Below, one piece after another: positions 36,127 to 45,258 of a stretch of 64,000 nt of DNA (its first letter is position 1; every line of letters starts with the position of its first letter). Made by a program: the position numbers and the translations under genes. The notes under the pieces are model-generated. The model was not told where the DNA came from. It searched no databases and saw only the letters and a program-made list of their open reading frames with translations. The stretch comes from Gloeomargaritales cyanobacterium VI4D9 (GTDB lineage Bacteria > Cyanobacteriota > Cyanobacteriia > Gloeomargaritales > Gloeomargaritaceae): the NCBI GenBank assembly GCA_927797885.1, contig OV696605.1, positions 3,098,420 to 3,162,419 on the forward strand, in the 5' to 3' direction.

Positions 36127-36780
36127 ATGGTGCAATCACCGTATTACGGAGATAGTTATTACCGGACACCGCCGCCGGATTTGCCGTCCTTGTTGTTGAA
36201 AGAGCGGATTATTTACCTGGGTCTGCCGATTGTTTATCAGGTCACGGAATTGATTGTGGCGCAGTTACTTTATCTGCAATACGAAGACCCGGAAAAACCC
36301 ATTTATTTCTACATCAATTCCACGGGTACCTCTCGGTTTGATGGGGAGCCGGTGGCGTGGGAAACGGAAGCCTTTGCGATTTGCGACACGATGGCTTATA
36401 TCAAACCGCCGGTGCATACGATTTGTATTGGCATTGCGATGGGAATGGCTGCGGTTTTGTTATCCGCCGGTAGCAAGGGCAACCGAGCCAGTTTACCGAA
36501 TGCTTCGATTATTTTGCGCCAGAGCCGCAGTTATACCCGGGGGCAGGCTTCGGATATTCAAATTCAGGCGCGGGAAGTCCTGCACAATCGGGCGGTGATG
36601 TTGGACATTTTGGCGGAAAATACGGGGCAACCCCGGGACAAAATTGCCAAGGATATGAGCCGTACCTTTTACATGACCCCCCAGCAGGCGAAAGACTACG
36701 GCTTGATTGACCGGATTTTGGAAAGTACCCGGCAACTGCCCCAGGCGGCGCAAAATCTTGCCCTACCAGGGAAAACTTAA
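36127..36780 (+). CDS. clpR: ClpR, catalytically inactive ClpP-like subunit
   Basis: The product is a 217-residue ClpP homologue of the cyanobacterial/plastid Clp core. The start ATG 36127 has GAGGA six bases upstream. The catalytic triad is lost: the region equivalent to the nucleophile reads [10 protein letters not shown], where ClpP has [10 protein letters not shown], and the His region reads IILRQSRSY instead of IMIHQ. This marks it as ClpR, which forms mixed rings with ClpP3. clpP3 follows 44 bp downstream, the standard cyanobacterial order. Confidence 0.94.
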   Translation: MVQSPYYGDSYYRTPPPDLPSLLLKERIIYLGLPIVYQVTELIVAQLLYLQYEDPEKPIYFYINSTGTSRFDGEPVAWETEAFAICDTMAYIKPPVHTICIGIAMGMAAVLLSAGSKGNRASLPNASIILRQSRSYTRGQASDIQIQAREVLHNRAVMLDILAENTGQPRDKIAKDMSRTFYMTPQQAKDYGLIDRILESTRQLPQAAQNLALPGKT

Positions 36781-36823
36781 AAACCTAATTTATCCAAATT
36801 CATCCAATCACAGGAGTAAGAAT

Positions 36824-37420
36824 ATGCCCCTTGGTGTTCCCAAAGTTCCCTACCGTTTACCCGGCGAACCCTATACCCAATGGATTGATATTTACAACCG
36901 TTTGTACCGGGAACGGATTATTTTTTTGGGTCAAGAAGTGGATGATGAAATCGCCAATCAAATTGTGGCGGTGATGCTGTATTTAGATTCGGAAGACCCG
37001 GGGAAAGATATTTATCTCTACATCAATTCCCCTGGGGGTTCCGTTCATGCGGGGTTAGCCATTTACGACACCATGCAACACGTTAAATCCGATGTGGTGA
37101 CGATTTGTGTGGGGTTGGCGGCTTCCATGGGGGCATTTCTATTGGCGGGGGGCACCAAGGGCAAACGTTTAGCCTTGCGCCATTCCCGGATTATGATCCA
37201 CCAAGTGTCCAGCGGGACGCGGGGGCAGGCTTCGGATATTGAAATTGAAGCCCGGGAAGTCCTGCGGATTGACCACCAATTGAACCAACTCTTGGCGTAC
37301 CACACGGGGCAACCGTTGGAGAAAATTCAGCAGGATCAAAAGCGGGATTTTTATATGTCGGCGCAGGAGGCGTTGGCGTACGGTTTGGTGGACAAGGTCA
37401 TCGAAGGCAAAGCCCCGTGA
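36824..37420 (+). CDS. clpP3: ATP-dependent Clp protease proteolytic subunit ClpP3
   Basis: The product is a 198-residue serine protease subunit that assembles with ClpR and works with a Clp chaperone (ClpC in cyanobacteria). The start ATG 36824 has AGGAG eight bases upstream. The triad is complete: Ser101 ([10 protein letters not shown]), His126 (IMIHQVSSG) and Asp175 (KRDFYMS). [19 protein letters not shown] is typical. The J-domain protein gene begins 2 bp after the stop. The number in the symbol is assigned from linkage with clpR. Confidence 0.95.
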   Translation: MPLGVPKVPYRLPGEPYTQWIDIYNRLYRERIIFLGQEVDDEIANQIVAVMLYLDSEDPGKDIYLYINSPGGSVHAGLAIYDTMQHVKSDVVTICVGLAASMGAFLLAGGTKGKRLALRHSRIMIHQVSSGTRGQASDIEIEAREVLRIDHQLNQLLAYHTGQPLEKIQQDQKRDFYMSAQEALAYGLVDKVIEGKAP

Positions 37421-37421
37421 T

Positions 37422-38012
37422 ATGGCTGACCCCAAATTGGTGCAGAGTTATCAATGTTTGGGATTGCCCGTGGGTGCATCCTTGGAGCAGGTGAAAGCCA
37501 CCTATCGCCGCCTCGCCCGCCAGTACCACCCGGATGTGAACCCCGGCAATCAGACCAGCCACGAACGGTTTATCGCCCTCAATCAAGCCTACAATTTCCT
37601 ACTGGAACACCTGAGCGCAGGTATGCAGGGGCAACCCCCCGTCACGCCCCAGGTGCGGGTGGAAGTCACAACCCAGCCCACCCCAGCCCGTCCACCCCTG
37701 ACCCGAGAAGAGCAAGAGTTCAAACATAAATTTCACGTCCAGTGGCGCACCTTACTGGAGCAGGGACGATTTCCCCGGGCGGTGGCACTGTTGGATGCCC
37801 TGGGGGAACGACTGCCCCAGGACCGGGATATTCCCACCTGGCAAGCCCAAACCTATCAACGGTGGGGGAGTCATTTGATTGATCAGGGGCAATGGGATAA
37901 GGCACGCAGTCATCTGAAAAAAGCCCTGCGCCTTGACCCCCACAACCGGCACCTGTGGCAGGAAGTCAATCGGGAATTTATTCGGCTGGATCAGCGGATT
38001 AATAAGTATTGA
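37422..38012 (+). CDS. J-domain (DnaJ-like) protein with TPR-like C-terminus
   Basis: The product is a 196-residue co-chaperone. The J domain occupies about residues 8-65 (YQCLGLPVGASLEQVKATYR, with RQYHPDVNPGN carrying the essential HPD). A Pro/Thr/Val-rich linker follows, and then helical repeats resembling TPRs (WQAQTYQRWGSHLIDQGQWD, KARSHLKKALRLDPHNRHLW). It starts 2 bp after clpP3 and probably is co-expressed with the Clp core. A role in delivering substrates or partners to DnaK is inferred from the HPD motif. Confidence 0.88.
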   Translation: MADPKLVQSYQCLGLPVGASLEQVKATYRRLARQYHPDVNPGNQTSHERFIALNQAYNFLLEHLSAGMQGQPPVTPQVRVEVTTQPTPARPPLTREEQEFKHKFHVQWRTLLEQGRFPRAVALLDALGERLPQDRDIPTWQAQTYQRWGSHLIDQGQWDKARSHLKKALRLDPHNRHLWQEVNREFIRLDQRINKY

Positions 38013-38236
38013 ATGAACTGGTAGGGGTGTATCTTTGCTTGCGTAGGTTCACAATGAGGGGCGCATTCCTCAATTAATTCATCAGTCAATTCCCAATAGG
38101 TGGCTACATGGACATAACCCCTGTTTTGGGTTCCCCAAAAGATCGGTTCACCAAGGGGGTATGATCATGATACGCTAAAATTAAAATAAATAAATTAGTA
38201 GATTATTGAATCAAAATTAAATTGGGAGGTTGTCCA
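38013..38236. other. Intergenic region with a possible minus-strand gene fragment
   Basis: On the minus strand, an open stretch from about 38165 to 37991 reads EPIFWGTQNRGYVHVATYWE, LTDELIEECAPHCEPTQ and AKIHPYQFIQYLLIR before a stop. It has no start codon and overlaps the end of the J-domain gene, so it looks like a leftover of an unidentified gene rather than an active one. The rest is AT-rich leader for the gene at 38237. Confidence 0.35.
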
Positions 38237-38701
38237 ATGACCCAAATGCAAAATCTAAATGACCTTTATGAGCAGGATATTTTGCTATGGTCAGAAGATA
38301 CGGTTGCCAAACTGAAGGCACGGGATTTTGATCATCTCGACCTGGAACACCTGATCGAAGAGGTGGAAGCATTGGGCATCTCTCAAAAGAAAGAATTGGT
38401 TAGCCGCCTGATCGTCTTATTGGAGCATTTATTAAAACGGTTGTATGTGCCTCTCGTCAATGACTACCCAGGTTGGGAGCGAACAATCCGCACCCAAAGG
38501 GCAGAGCTAGAGGTTTTATTGGATGTCGTGCCTAGCTTGGAAAATCGCTGGGAAATCGGTTTTGATAAGGCTTGGCACATCGCCCTAAAAAATGTGCGAA
38601 AAGAATATCCACAACATTCCTTCCCCGATCAATGGCCGAGGGAGCGTTCCATTGCACCAATGCTGAACTGTGACTTTTGGCTGGAGCCATCTCGGGGGTA
38701 A
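38237..38701 (+). CDS. DUF29-family protein
   Basis: The product is a 154-residue protein of the DUF29 family, abundant in cyanobacteria and of unknown function. Typical sequences are LYEQDILLWSEDTVAKLKAR, HLDLEHLIEEVEALG, SRLIVLLEHLLKRLY, GWERTIRTQRAELEVLL and the C-terminal FPDQWPRERS. The ATG at 38237 has GGGAGG eight bases upstream. Such genes often occur in variable regions and near mobile DNA, as here (a MITE follows about 130 bp downstream). Confidence 0.85.
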   Translation: MTQMQNLNDLYEQDILLWSEDTVAKLKARDFDHLDLEHLIEEVEALGISQKKELVSRLIVLLEHLLKRLYVPLVNDYPGWERTIRTQRAELEVLLDVVPSLENRWEIGFDKAWHIALKNVRKEYPQHSFPDQWPRERSIAPMLNCDFWLEPSRG

Positions 38702-38836
38702 AAACAAACTGAATTCACTCCCTCGCCAGGGTAGGAATGGGCAGAAAAATAAATTTTATACTTCAAAACAGCGATGGTGCCAGAAGATCGTTTCCGCCTT
38801 TAGTTCTGCAGAATTTTTGCTCGTACTTTCGTACTA

Positions 38837-38933
38837 TAGCAATCCTACTTGATTAGTGAACAGAGATTCCCCAGAAGCAAGGACGGGGGCGGTGCCCCTG
38901 CGACCCCTGTTCTATTCTCATTTAGGATTGCTA
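38837..38933 (+). mobile_element. TA-type MITE, short form (97 bp)
   Basis: The ends are TAGCAATCCTACTTGATT and CATTTAGGATTGCTA, with TA flanks at 38835-38836 and 38934-38935. The interior has AGCAAGGACGGGGGCGGTGC and CCCTGCGACCCCTGTTC. It is almost identical to the copy at 32701-32797, indicating recent spread. Confidence 0.85.
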
Positions 38934-38945
38934 TATAAGAACGTT

Positions 38946-39063
38946 ACAGTCTTTTGAGTGGTTATGGGATACAGTTGAACCCCACTTGCCGTAGGTCAAT
39001 CATGGTAATAGGCCCTTAGGATAATCGAGGCTTTTTGTATCCTTTAATTGATAAATAGACTGT
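38946..39063 (+). mobile_element. Miniature derivative of the local IS4-like element
   Basis: The 118-bp segment has ends ACAGTCT and AGACTGT. The first 45 bp or so match the left end of the IS at 44033 (TTGAGTG...GGGATACAGTTGAACCC). The rest matches the right end of that IS (CACTTGCCGTAGGTCAATC, ATGGTAA, TTGTATCCTTTAATTGATAA). The join is at AGTTGAACCC, which occurs once near each end of the IS, so this is an internal-deletion derivative. No target duplication is evident. Confidence 0.8.
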
Positions 39064-39071
39064 ACCTCCGA

Positions 39072-39300
39072 GTATTGATGTCTAACTGGATGCTCTGTTG
39101 AATATCCCTTTACGGTGGAAATGTGTGCTTATCAAGACCAGGAAGTCTATCTGACTTTGGGGCTATTGACGGATGGCTGTACCTGTCCTCATTGCCAGAA
39201 TGGTACCCAACAGAGGCATCAAAATCATCCCATTTGGATACGAGTTTGAGTCATGTCTGACCCTATGGTTCACACCTGGTTACTTCTGGGGGTTTGCCTG
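39072..39300 (+). pseudogene. Transposase fragment, probably ISL3 family
   Basis: A short frame reads CAYQDQEVYLTLGLLTDGCT followed by CPHCQNGTQQRHQNHPIWIR. This matches the N-terminal zinc-binding region typical of ISL3-type transposases in cyanobacteria. After about 39245 the frame shifts repeatedly and the remainder is missing. Family assignment is tentative. The stretch from 39300 to 39426 shows nothing recognisable. Confidence 0.5.
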
Positions 39301-39426
39301 GAGCGGCGGAGCAACCTACCTCCCTGACAGTCCTTGTTGCTCTTTTTTGAACATTACTTGAACATTACAAACATAGAGCACCATCAGCGTTTTCATCACC
39401 CCCACACAACCATTAGGAAAAAAGGT

Positions 39427-40140
39427 TTAAGGCTGGGGTTGACCCTGGGGACAGGTTAGCTTAACAAAGTCACAGGAATAAATGGCGGGTTCCTGCCAAC
39501 TCAAAGGAATTTCTAGCAAATCCCGAGTACCCGTAAATCCCTGGCCAATAAAGAACAGTAACGCAATCGTATTGAGGGCAATATGAATTTTCCGCCAAGT
39601 GTGGGTACGGTCTTGATAAATGTCCGGTAAAATCGCCAGGGAAAATACCATTAATAAAGCCGCTATGATGCCGTAATAGTAATGGGAAACCCACCACTCA
39701 AAACCCCGTCGCCATACCCCCTCTTGGGCACCCAGCACCACCAAACCTATGCCGGTCAGGGTAGCGAAAACTGCCCGCCAAACCTTTTTCTGGGCGTAAT
39801 AAAGGGCAACCAAAGCGGCAATCGTCCCCACCAAAAACAAGCCAATCAAAACCACTTGAGTGGGATTGGTACTCCAAACATTTTTCTTGATGATATTTCT
39901 AGCAATCGGGATCATTACTCCAATGAGAACCAAACCAACTACAGAACCCGTGAGCCAGCGTCCCAATTTAGCGTGTTCTGCTCCAACTACCGGGGGAATT
40001 TTACTTTTGCTCCCTTCCTTGGTTTGTCGGCGGTATTGCATCGTTTGCCAAGCCAAGTTGCTGACCATGCCAATCAGGGGAAAAACCACAATCACCGCTA
40101 GGGTAGGGTGAATCAGCCGTAAGTAGTCCATTAATTTCAT
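39427..40140 (-). CDS. DUF4079-like integral membrane protein
   Basis: The 237-residue protein has about six transmembrane helices (for example HPTLAVIVVFPLIGMVSNLA, WLTGSVVGLVLIGVMIPIAR, VVLIGLFLVGTIAALVALYY, GIIAALLMVFSLAILP). It resembles the DUF4079 family of cyanobacteria and plastid lineages, which has a cytochrome b561-like membrane layout and unknown function. Conserved His residues (IHPT near the start, KIHIALN near the end) could bind haem, which is speculative. It stands alone on its strand. Confidence 0.7.
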   Translation of the reverse strand: MKLMDYLRLIHPTLAVIVVFPLIGMVSNLAWQTMQYRRQTKEGSKSKIPPVVGAEHAKLGRWLTGSVVGLVLIGVMIPIARNIIKKNVWSTNPTQVVLIGLFLVGTIAALVALYYAQKKVWRAVFATLTGIGLVVLGAQEGVWRRGFEWWVSHYYYGIIAALLMVFSLAILPDIYQDRTHTWRKIHIALNTIALLFFIGQGFTGTRDLLEIPLSWQEPAIYSCDFVKLTCPQGQPQP

Positions 40141-40369
40141 AGTTAGGGCGAGGGGATGAATACTTACACAGAATACGCAGTCAACATTGTTTTGGTTCTA
40201 GTGTATTTTATCAAGGTTTGATCAATGTCGCTTCCGGGCAGGTAGCTCACTTAAAAACCTCATCACGCTTATACCGCCGTAGCGATGGGCAAATGGAACC
40301 CATAACCCTGAAGGTGTCTGCTACATTTTGCCCTAGGATTGGCAAAGGCGACTACACCTGGGGGTCAAT

Positions 40370-41323
40370 ATGGATGCAACAAGAGTAATGGCGGTGTTTT
40401 CTCGCTTGCGGGATGCGCTCAATCAGGTGATTGTTGGGCAAACAGCACTGGTGGAACAATTATTGGTGGCGGGGCTGGCGGGGGGGCATTTGATTATTGA
40501 AGGGGTGCCAGGGACAGGCAAAACCCTGCTGGTTCGCACCTTGGCTCGCTTGATTCAGGCGGATTTCCAACGCATCCAACTGACCCCGGATATTTTACCT
40601 GCGGATATTTTGGGCACCAGTATTTTTGATGCCAATACCGCTCGGTTCAACTTTCAACCAGGTCCGATTTTTACCCAGATTTTACTGGCGGATGAAATCA
40701 ATCGCACCCCCCCAAAAACCCAGGCAGCTTTACTCGAAGCCATGCAGGAACAACAGGTAACTTTGGATGGTCAAACCCGTCCCCTATCGGAATTTTTTTG
40801 GGTAATTGCGACGCAAAACTCCCTGGAATTTGAAGGCACTTATCCCTTACCAGAAGCCCAATTAGACCGATTTTTATTCAAATTAGTTGTAGATTACCCC
40901 GACCTAGAGAGTGAAAAAAAGATGCTAAAAACTGAATTTTCGGGACTGGGGAAACCGGCACATTTAGCTTTACTCCATCCCCTAACAACGGTGCAGGAAT
41001 TATTGGAATGCCGCCAAATCTTGAGTCACATTTTGGTGAGCGATAACCTCCTAGATTATCTATTGCATTTAGTCCAACGCACCCGGCAACACCCGGACGT
41101 TTCCCTAGGCGCTTCCCCCCGGGCGGCGGTGGTATGGTTGGCGAGCATTCGGGCACAGGCGGCGATGCAAGGACGGGAATTTGTCACCCCGGATGATGTG
41201 AAAGCGGTGGCTTTCCCCCTGTTGCGACATCGGTTGCTATTGCGCCCGGAAGCCCAATTAGAGGGGTTAAAAGTGGACACGGTCATTCAAAATATCCTGG
41301 CACAGGTGCCGGTACCCCGCTAA
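40370..41323 (+). CDS. MoxR-family AAA+ ATPase
   Basis: The product is a 317-residue AAA+ chaperone-like ATPase of the MoxR group. Walker A is GVPGTGKT at 45-52, Walker B is ILLADEINRTPPKTQAALLE, and sensor 1 is WVIATQNSLEFEGTYPLPEA with the arginine of QLDRF. MoxR proteins usually work with a vWA-domain protein to mature metalloenzymes or complexes, and a DUF58 gene is often next door. No such partner is adjacent here. The start ATG 40370 is clear, without a strong Shine-Dalgarno. Confidence 0.9.
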   Translation: MDATRVMAVFSRLRDALNQVIVGQTALVEQLLVAGLAGGHLIIEGVPGTGKTLLVRTLARLIQADFQRIQLTPDILPADILGTSIFDANTARFNFQPGPIFTQILLADEINRTPPKTQAALLEAMQEQQVTLDGQTRPLSEFFWVIATQNSLEFEGTYPLPEAQLDRFLFKLVVDYPDLESEKKMLKTEFSGLGKPAHLALLHPLTTVQELLECRQILSHILVSDNLLDYLLHLVQRTRQHPDVSLGASPRAAVVWLASIRAQAAMQGREFVTPDDVKAVAFPLLRHRLLLRPEAQLEGLKVDTVIQNILAQVPVPR

Positions 41324-41329
41324 GGGCTG

Positions 41330-41450
41330 ATGAGAATAGGGAAATCCCATGGTGAGTAAAATTTCATGCCAAAGAACTCCAGGGTTCCCAGGCACTGCCC
41401 CGTCCTTGCTTCTCAGCGACCGTTTGATTCACATGGACTCACAATCAATT
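41330..41450. mobile_element. Decayed MITE between moxR and rplI
   Basis: AGGGTTCCCAGGCACTGCCC followed by CGTCCTTGCTTCTCAG matches the core of the MITE relic at 62349-62435 (GGGTTCCCAGGGCACCGCCC). Terminal repeats are no longer recognisable. It sits in the convergent gap between moxR and rplI, where a terminator would be expected. Confidence 0.45.
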
Positions 41451-41467
41451 GTTTAAGCTGGCTTGAT

Positions 41468-41938
41468 CTAGACGGCTCCCTTGGCGGGGATGACCTGGAA
41501 TCTCACGGTTGCGATGACTTCCGGGTGGAGACGAACTTGCGCTTCGTAGGTACCTAGCTTGCGAATTTCTGGGATGGTAATCTCCCGGCGATCCACCACC
41601 TGCCCCGCCTTGGTTTGAAGCATCTCCGCCACATCTTTTTCCGTAACACTCCCGAACAAACTCCCGTTTTCCCCGGCGGTCATGGCAATGGTCAACTGCC
41701 CGATCACTTCCAAGGCGGTTTTGCGGGCAAGGGCTTCCTCTTTTTCCCGAATTTTCCGCTGGCGTTCCTGTTCCTGCCGCCGCTCGACCTGACGCAGGAC
41801 ACTGGCGGTAGCCGCCACCGCTTTCCCCTGAGGGATTAAATAATTGCGGGCATAACCGGGTGCCACTTCCACCACCTCCCCGGTCGTCCCTAGTTTGACC
41901 ACGGGAGCCTTCAAAACCACCTGGACACGCTTTGCCAT
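41468..41938 (-). CDS. rplI: 50S ribosomal protein L9
   Basis: The 156-residue protein binds 23S rRNA. I place the start at ATG 41938 (MAKRVQVVLKAPVVKLG), since earlier in-frame codons add a non-homologous extension. The N-terminal domain has GEVVEVAPGYARNYLIPQGK, the L9 signature, followed by the long connecting helix (RQVERRQEQERQRKIREKEE) and the C-terminal domain (GSLFGSVTEKDVAEML, RREITIPEIRKLG). It is complete and the length is normal. Confidence 0.96.
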   Translation of the reverse strand: MAKRVQVVLKAPVVKLGTTGEVVEVAPGYARNYLIPQGKAVAATASVLRQVERRQEQERQRKIREKEEALARKTALEVIGQLTIAMTAGENGSLFGSVTEKDVAEMLQTKAGQVVDRREITIPEIRKLGTYEAQVRLHPEVIATVRFQVIPAKGAV

Positions 41939-42229
41939 AGGATTCAACCAACTTATAAATTTGATGCAAAATATTAATATATCAAACAGACCGAGCAAAC
42001 ACAAGGTTCATCGCCACCTTGCCCACCGGGAAACCCAAGGTTCATCAGCACTAGAGACCGGAGTTACGCCCTTACCAACCAGGTTTCGGGGTGTCCCCAA
42101 CCCCAGCGCTTATTGTTACAATATATTCCGAATCCTTTAAGGAATCTCTCATTTAATCACAGAGTCGTGGGAATAATCCCGTTAATCAACTGACTCATTT
42201 CATGCCTATTTCCTCTATCAGGGTGCGTT

Positions 42230-42640
42230 GTGGAAACCGTTCAACCTAAGCCTTTGACCCCGGCGAATCCCTATCTAGCCGATAGCTCCTGGTGGCGCAT
42301 GCTCCTCCGGTGGGTGGGTTTGGCGTTGCTGGTGTATGGCCTTTGGTGGGGGTGGAACCTCCTGCCCCTGCGGGACCCCTACATTAAAGAAGTATTAAGC
42401 ATTGTGGGGGATGCCAACCGGGGGCGGGACATCTTTTTACAAAATTGTGCCAGTTGTCATGGGTTGCAGGGGGCGGGTCATGTGGGACCATCCCTGCATG
42501 GAGTGGTGAAGCGCCGGTCACCCCTGGGGGTGATTAGGCAGGTGACGGGGGGGGAAACCCCGCCCATGCCCCAATTTCAACCCAGTCCCCAGGCGATGGC
42601 CGACCTCCTGCGTTATCTGGATCAGTTGCCGCCCAGTTAA
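42230..42640 (+). CDS. cytM: Cytochrome cM
   Basis: The product is a 136-residue membrane-anchored c-type cytochrome of cyanobacteria, implicated in regulating photosynthetic versus respiratory electron flow. An N-terminal transmembrane anchor (about 25-43) is followed by the haem motif CASCH at 73-77 and the likely axial Met113 (TPPMPQF). The start is GTG 42230. The CCB-type cytochrome-assembly gene follows 38 bp downstream. The combination of an uncleaved anchor, size and PPMPQF is characteristic of CytM. Confidence 0.9.
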   Translation: METVQPKPLTPANPYLADSSWWRMLLRWVGLALLVYGLWWGWNLLPLRDPYIKEVLSIVGDANRGRDIFLQNCASCHGLQGAGHVGPSLHGVVKRRSPLGVIRQVTGGETPPMPQFQPSPQAMADLLRYLDQLPPS

Positions 42641-42678
42641 CGCCCGACCCCTCTATGATGGGCAGAGGGAGGTAGGTC

Positions 42679-43251
42679 ATGGCATCCATCTATCTGACAT
42701 CCACAGGTTTTCTGACTGCCCTGTTGGTGGTGGGGTTAATTTTTTTCGTGCGGGCAGCGGTGAAAGACCGTACCCAAACCCAAAGCATTCCCCTGCAAGG
42801 CACGGTCGGTAGCACTATGAACCAACTGCGCCTGTTTTTGCAACAGCGGGGCTACCGATTGGTGGGGGGCGAACCGGGCATTCCCCAACTGGTGTGGCAG
42901 GGGCGGGTGGCTCCCAGTTGGTCCCTGGCGTTATTGCTCTCCCTCCTGGTGGGCTTGAGCGGGTTTTGCCTGGGGTTGGTCTTGGCAAGCCTGGTGCCGG
43001 ATTGGGGGGTCAAACCCCTGGGGTTAGCGTTTCTGGCGCCAGTGGCGGGAATATTCTACTGGCGGGGCGCGGGACGGGTGGAACAGGTCATTGTGCAAGT
43101 GCGGGACAATGCCCTACAGATCACCGCGCAACGGGATGAACTTAAACGCCTGCTACCGCTCCTGCGGGGGGATGCCACTGTTGCACCTGCAGATGCTCCG
43201 TCACCACCAACACCCCTCCCTCAGGACAACGAACCCACCGCTCATCCGTAA
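42679..43251 (+). CDS. Cofactor assembly of complex C subunit B-like protein (CCB2/CCB4 family)
   Basis: The 190-residue membrane protein resembles the CCB2/CCB4 (DUF2930) family, which helps attach haem ci to cytochrome b6 of the b6f complex. It has an N-terminal helix (TGFLTALLVVGLIFFVRAAV) followed by KDRTQ, a soluble segment (LRLFLQQRGYRLVGGE) and two further helices (LALLLSLLVGLSGFCLGLVL, VKPLGLAFLAPVAGIFYW). GGAGG precedes ATG 42679. Its last 110 bp overlap the convergent EgtC-like gene, and the Pro-rich tail (PSPPTPLPQDNEPTAHP) lies in that overlap. Confidence 0.75.
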   Translation: MASIYLTSTGFLTALLVVGLIFFVRAAVKDRTQTQSIPLQGTVGSTMNQLRLFLQQRGYRLVGGEPGIPQLVWQGRVAPSWSLALLLSLLVGLSGFCLGLVLASLVPDWGVKPLGLAFLAPVAGIFYWRGAGRVEQVIVQVRDNALQITAQRDELKRLLPLLRGDATVAPADAPSPPTPLPQDNEPTAHP

Positions 43252-43942
43252 ATAGGGGTTCCGAGGCGATCACCACGCCGGGATAATCGGGATGCCCTTG
43301 TAGGTAATACAAACTGGGGGCAGACCCCCCGTGCGCCAAGCGGCAGGCGATCAGCCTTTGTCCATCGCTGAGGATGAAGTTAAACGTCACATCCAGATCG
43401 GGCACCAAATCCAGCAAACTGATAAAACTGTTGTACAACGCCTGCGCCAAGTCCCCCGTTAGCTTGTAATGATGCAGTATCCAGGCAAATAGATGCTCCG
43501 AATCGGTCAACCCTTGGATACTTAAGTAATCCTCATCGGTTAATTGTTGGCGCAAAGGTCGGTATAGGGTACTGCGAAAATGCTCCACCCGGCCATTGTG
43601 TATGGCACTCAAGTGATTTTGTACAAAAGGCTGACAATTGCTGTAATCCACTGCCAGACCGGGGGTGGCACTCCGCACGTAGCCCAAGCAACAGTCGCTC
43701 GTAATGTACTCACACAAACTCGGCAGATTCAGGTCATTCCAGATGGGCAGGATATTTTTGTACGTAAACGGCTGGGGGCGCAGGCGACGGTCGTACCAGC
43801 CCAGGCCAAACCCATCCCCATTCAGCAACCCGGCGGTCATTTCCCGGGGGGCATAGCTCTGTACCAACAGGGAATGGGGCGGTTCCAAGATCAGGCGTTT
43901 TAGAGGCAGGGGTCTTCCTAAGTAGGCAACCAAACGACACAT
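43142..43942 (-). CDS. Class II glutamine amidotransferase, EgtC-like
   Basis: The 266-residue protein has an N-terminal nucleophile Cys2 (MCRLVAYLGR) as in EgtC/GATase type 2 enzymes. Other family sequences are NGDGFGLGWYD, GYVRSATPG, NCQPFVQNHLSAIHNGRVEH and SDSEHL-like LTDSEHLFAWIL. EgtC hydrolyses the glutamyl group in ergothioneine synthesis, but no egtB or egtD is nearby, so the substrate is open. Its 3' end overlaps the convergent CCB-type gene by 110 bp, making antisense interaction between the two transcripts possible. Confidence 0.85.
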   Translation of the reverse strand: MCRLVAYLGRPLPLKRLILEPPHSLLVQSYAPREMTAGLLNGDGFGLGWYDRRLRPQPFTYKNILPIWNDLNLPSLCEYITSDCCLGYVRSATPGLAVDYSNCQPFVQNHLSAIHNGRVEHFRSTLYRPLRQQLTDEDYLSIQGLTDSEHLFAWILHHYKLTGDLAQALYNSFISLLDLVPDLDVTFNFILSDGQRLIACRLAHGGSAPSLYYLQGHPDYPGVVIASEPLFTDERWVRCPEGGVLVVTEHLQVQQWHPPAGAVAGV

Positions 43943-44096
43943 GGGGGCAATGGGCGGTGATTAAGTAGGCTAAGCTTCATCCTTGTAACAATAACGCACG
44001 GGGGAATAGTTTTTGGGCGTTGCTGATTCATGACAGTCTGTTGAGTGCTTGTGGGATACAGTTGAACCCACAAGTGTTGAATCCTGCAATAAAACT

Positions 44097-45089
44097 TTAC
44101 ATATTTAGGCGTGGGACGACCCGATTGAGCCAATGGACAAAATTCCACTCCTGCCGTATTAAGATTTGTATATATCGGAACTTATCTGCCAATTTACTTC
44201 CGTACATCCGTGGAACTTTTAACAGTTGCAATATCAAGTAAACTATTAAAATTACATAAATTTGAATGGTAATTCCATTCAAATTTTTACTCATCATTTT
44301 ATCGAGCTTTAAGTTCATCTTTAGAAATTTCCATAGTACCTCTATCGCCCAGCGTTGTCTATAGGCTTCCCCTATCTCTTCATTACTCATTACATCCTCA
44401 GGAATATTGGTAGCTAAATAATAGTCTACTTTCTGTTGAACATTGCCAAAACAAACTACTCTCGCCTTACCTCGTTCTGTGGTGATATGATAGTTTTCAT
44501 CCCATTTCCAATTCGACTTAATACGGATAATAAAAAGGGCATCATTTTCGATAAATTGTTCAAATACTTTGTGACTGCAAAACCCTCTATCCCCGACTGC
44601 GACTCCATTTTCCGGTAGCATTTTCACAATATCTTCACCAAAATTAATCTCATGTGCCTGTCCAGGACTAACAATTAAATGACCAGTAGATTTCGTATCT
44701 TGATTCAAAGTGGTTATTAACTTTACTTGGCGATAGCCTTGGAGCCAAAATAACTTACTCATCAGCGGTATTACGGTAGCATCAAAAGGACATAAAACCA
44801 ACCTCTTTTCAGGATGAGCTTCCTCAATATAATGCAATAATTTATGATAAAGATGCATAAAAATTTGTGGGTCTCTTGTCTTGTTCGCCTTAGAAAACGT
44901 GGATAAGTCAACCTTAATGCCCGCATGATTTAATTGGTAAAATAAGTCCCGTAAACTGTTGATTCCTTTGTCTAAAATGCCAGCAAACCAGATTGAACAA
45001 AATAAGCGAGAATTTAGAACTGGATAATCATTAGTTGGCAGGTCTTTGAGTAAAAATTTGACAATCCCGGGAAAAGAATTGAATTTCAT
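44097..45089 (-). CDS. IS4-family-like transposase
   Basis: The product is a 330-residue DDE transposase. The acidic residues are visible in LCPFDATVIPLMSKLFW (first Asp), GVAVGDRGFCSHKVFEQF (second Asp) and the YREK-type signature YRQRWAIEVLWKFLK (Glu), the hallmark of IS4-type enzymes. The frame is intact from ATG 45089 to the stop, so the enzyme may be active, although the MITE near the right end may affect transposition. The miniature elements at 9132 and 38946 share its ends and could be mobilised by it. Confidence 0.87.
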   Translation of the reverse strand: MKFNSFPGIVKFLLKDLPTNDYPVLNSRLFCSIWFAGILDKGINSLRDLFYQLNHAGIKVDLSTFSKANKTRDPQIFMHLYHKLLHYIEEAHPEKRLVLCPFDATVIPLMSKLFWLQGYRQVKLITTLNQDTKSTGHLIVSPGQAHEINFGEDIVKMLPENGVAVGDRGFCSHKVFEQFIENDALFIIRIKSNWKWDENYHITTERGKARVVCFGNVQQKVDYYLATNIPEDVMSNEEIGEAYRQRWAIEVLWKFLKMNLKLDKMMSKNLNGITIQIYVILIVYLILQLLKVPRMYGSKLADKFRYIQILIRQEWNFVHWLNRVVPRLNM

Positions 45090-45258
45090 AGTTGTTTCAT
45101 GTTTTGGTTTATATGAATTAGAATACCATATTTTGACCCCTCTTTTTCTGCCTTTACCTACCTTTCAACACTTCTGAGTTGAACCCCACTTGCCGTAGGT
45201 CAATCATGGTAAGCATTTAGGATAATTGAGGCTTTTTGCATCCTTTAATTGATAAATA

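Noticed and set aside
36707..36823. An upstream extension of clpP3 starting inside clpR
   Set aside because: The ATG at 36824 has a strong AGGAG and gives the conserved N-terminus. The extension is a shadow of the clpR 3' end.
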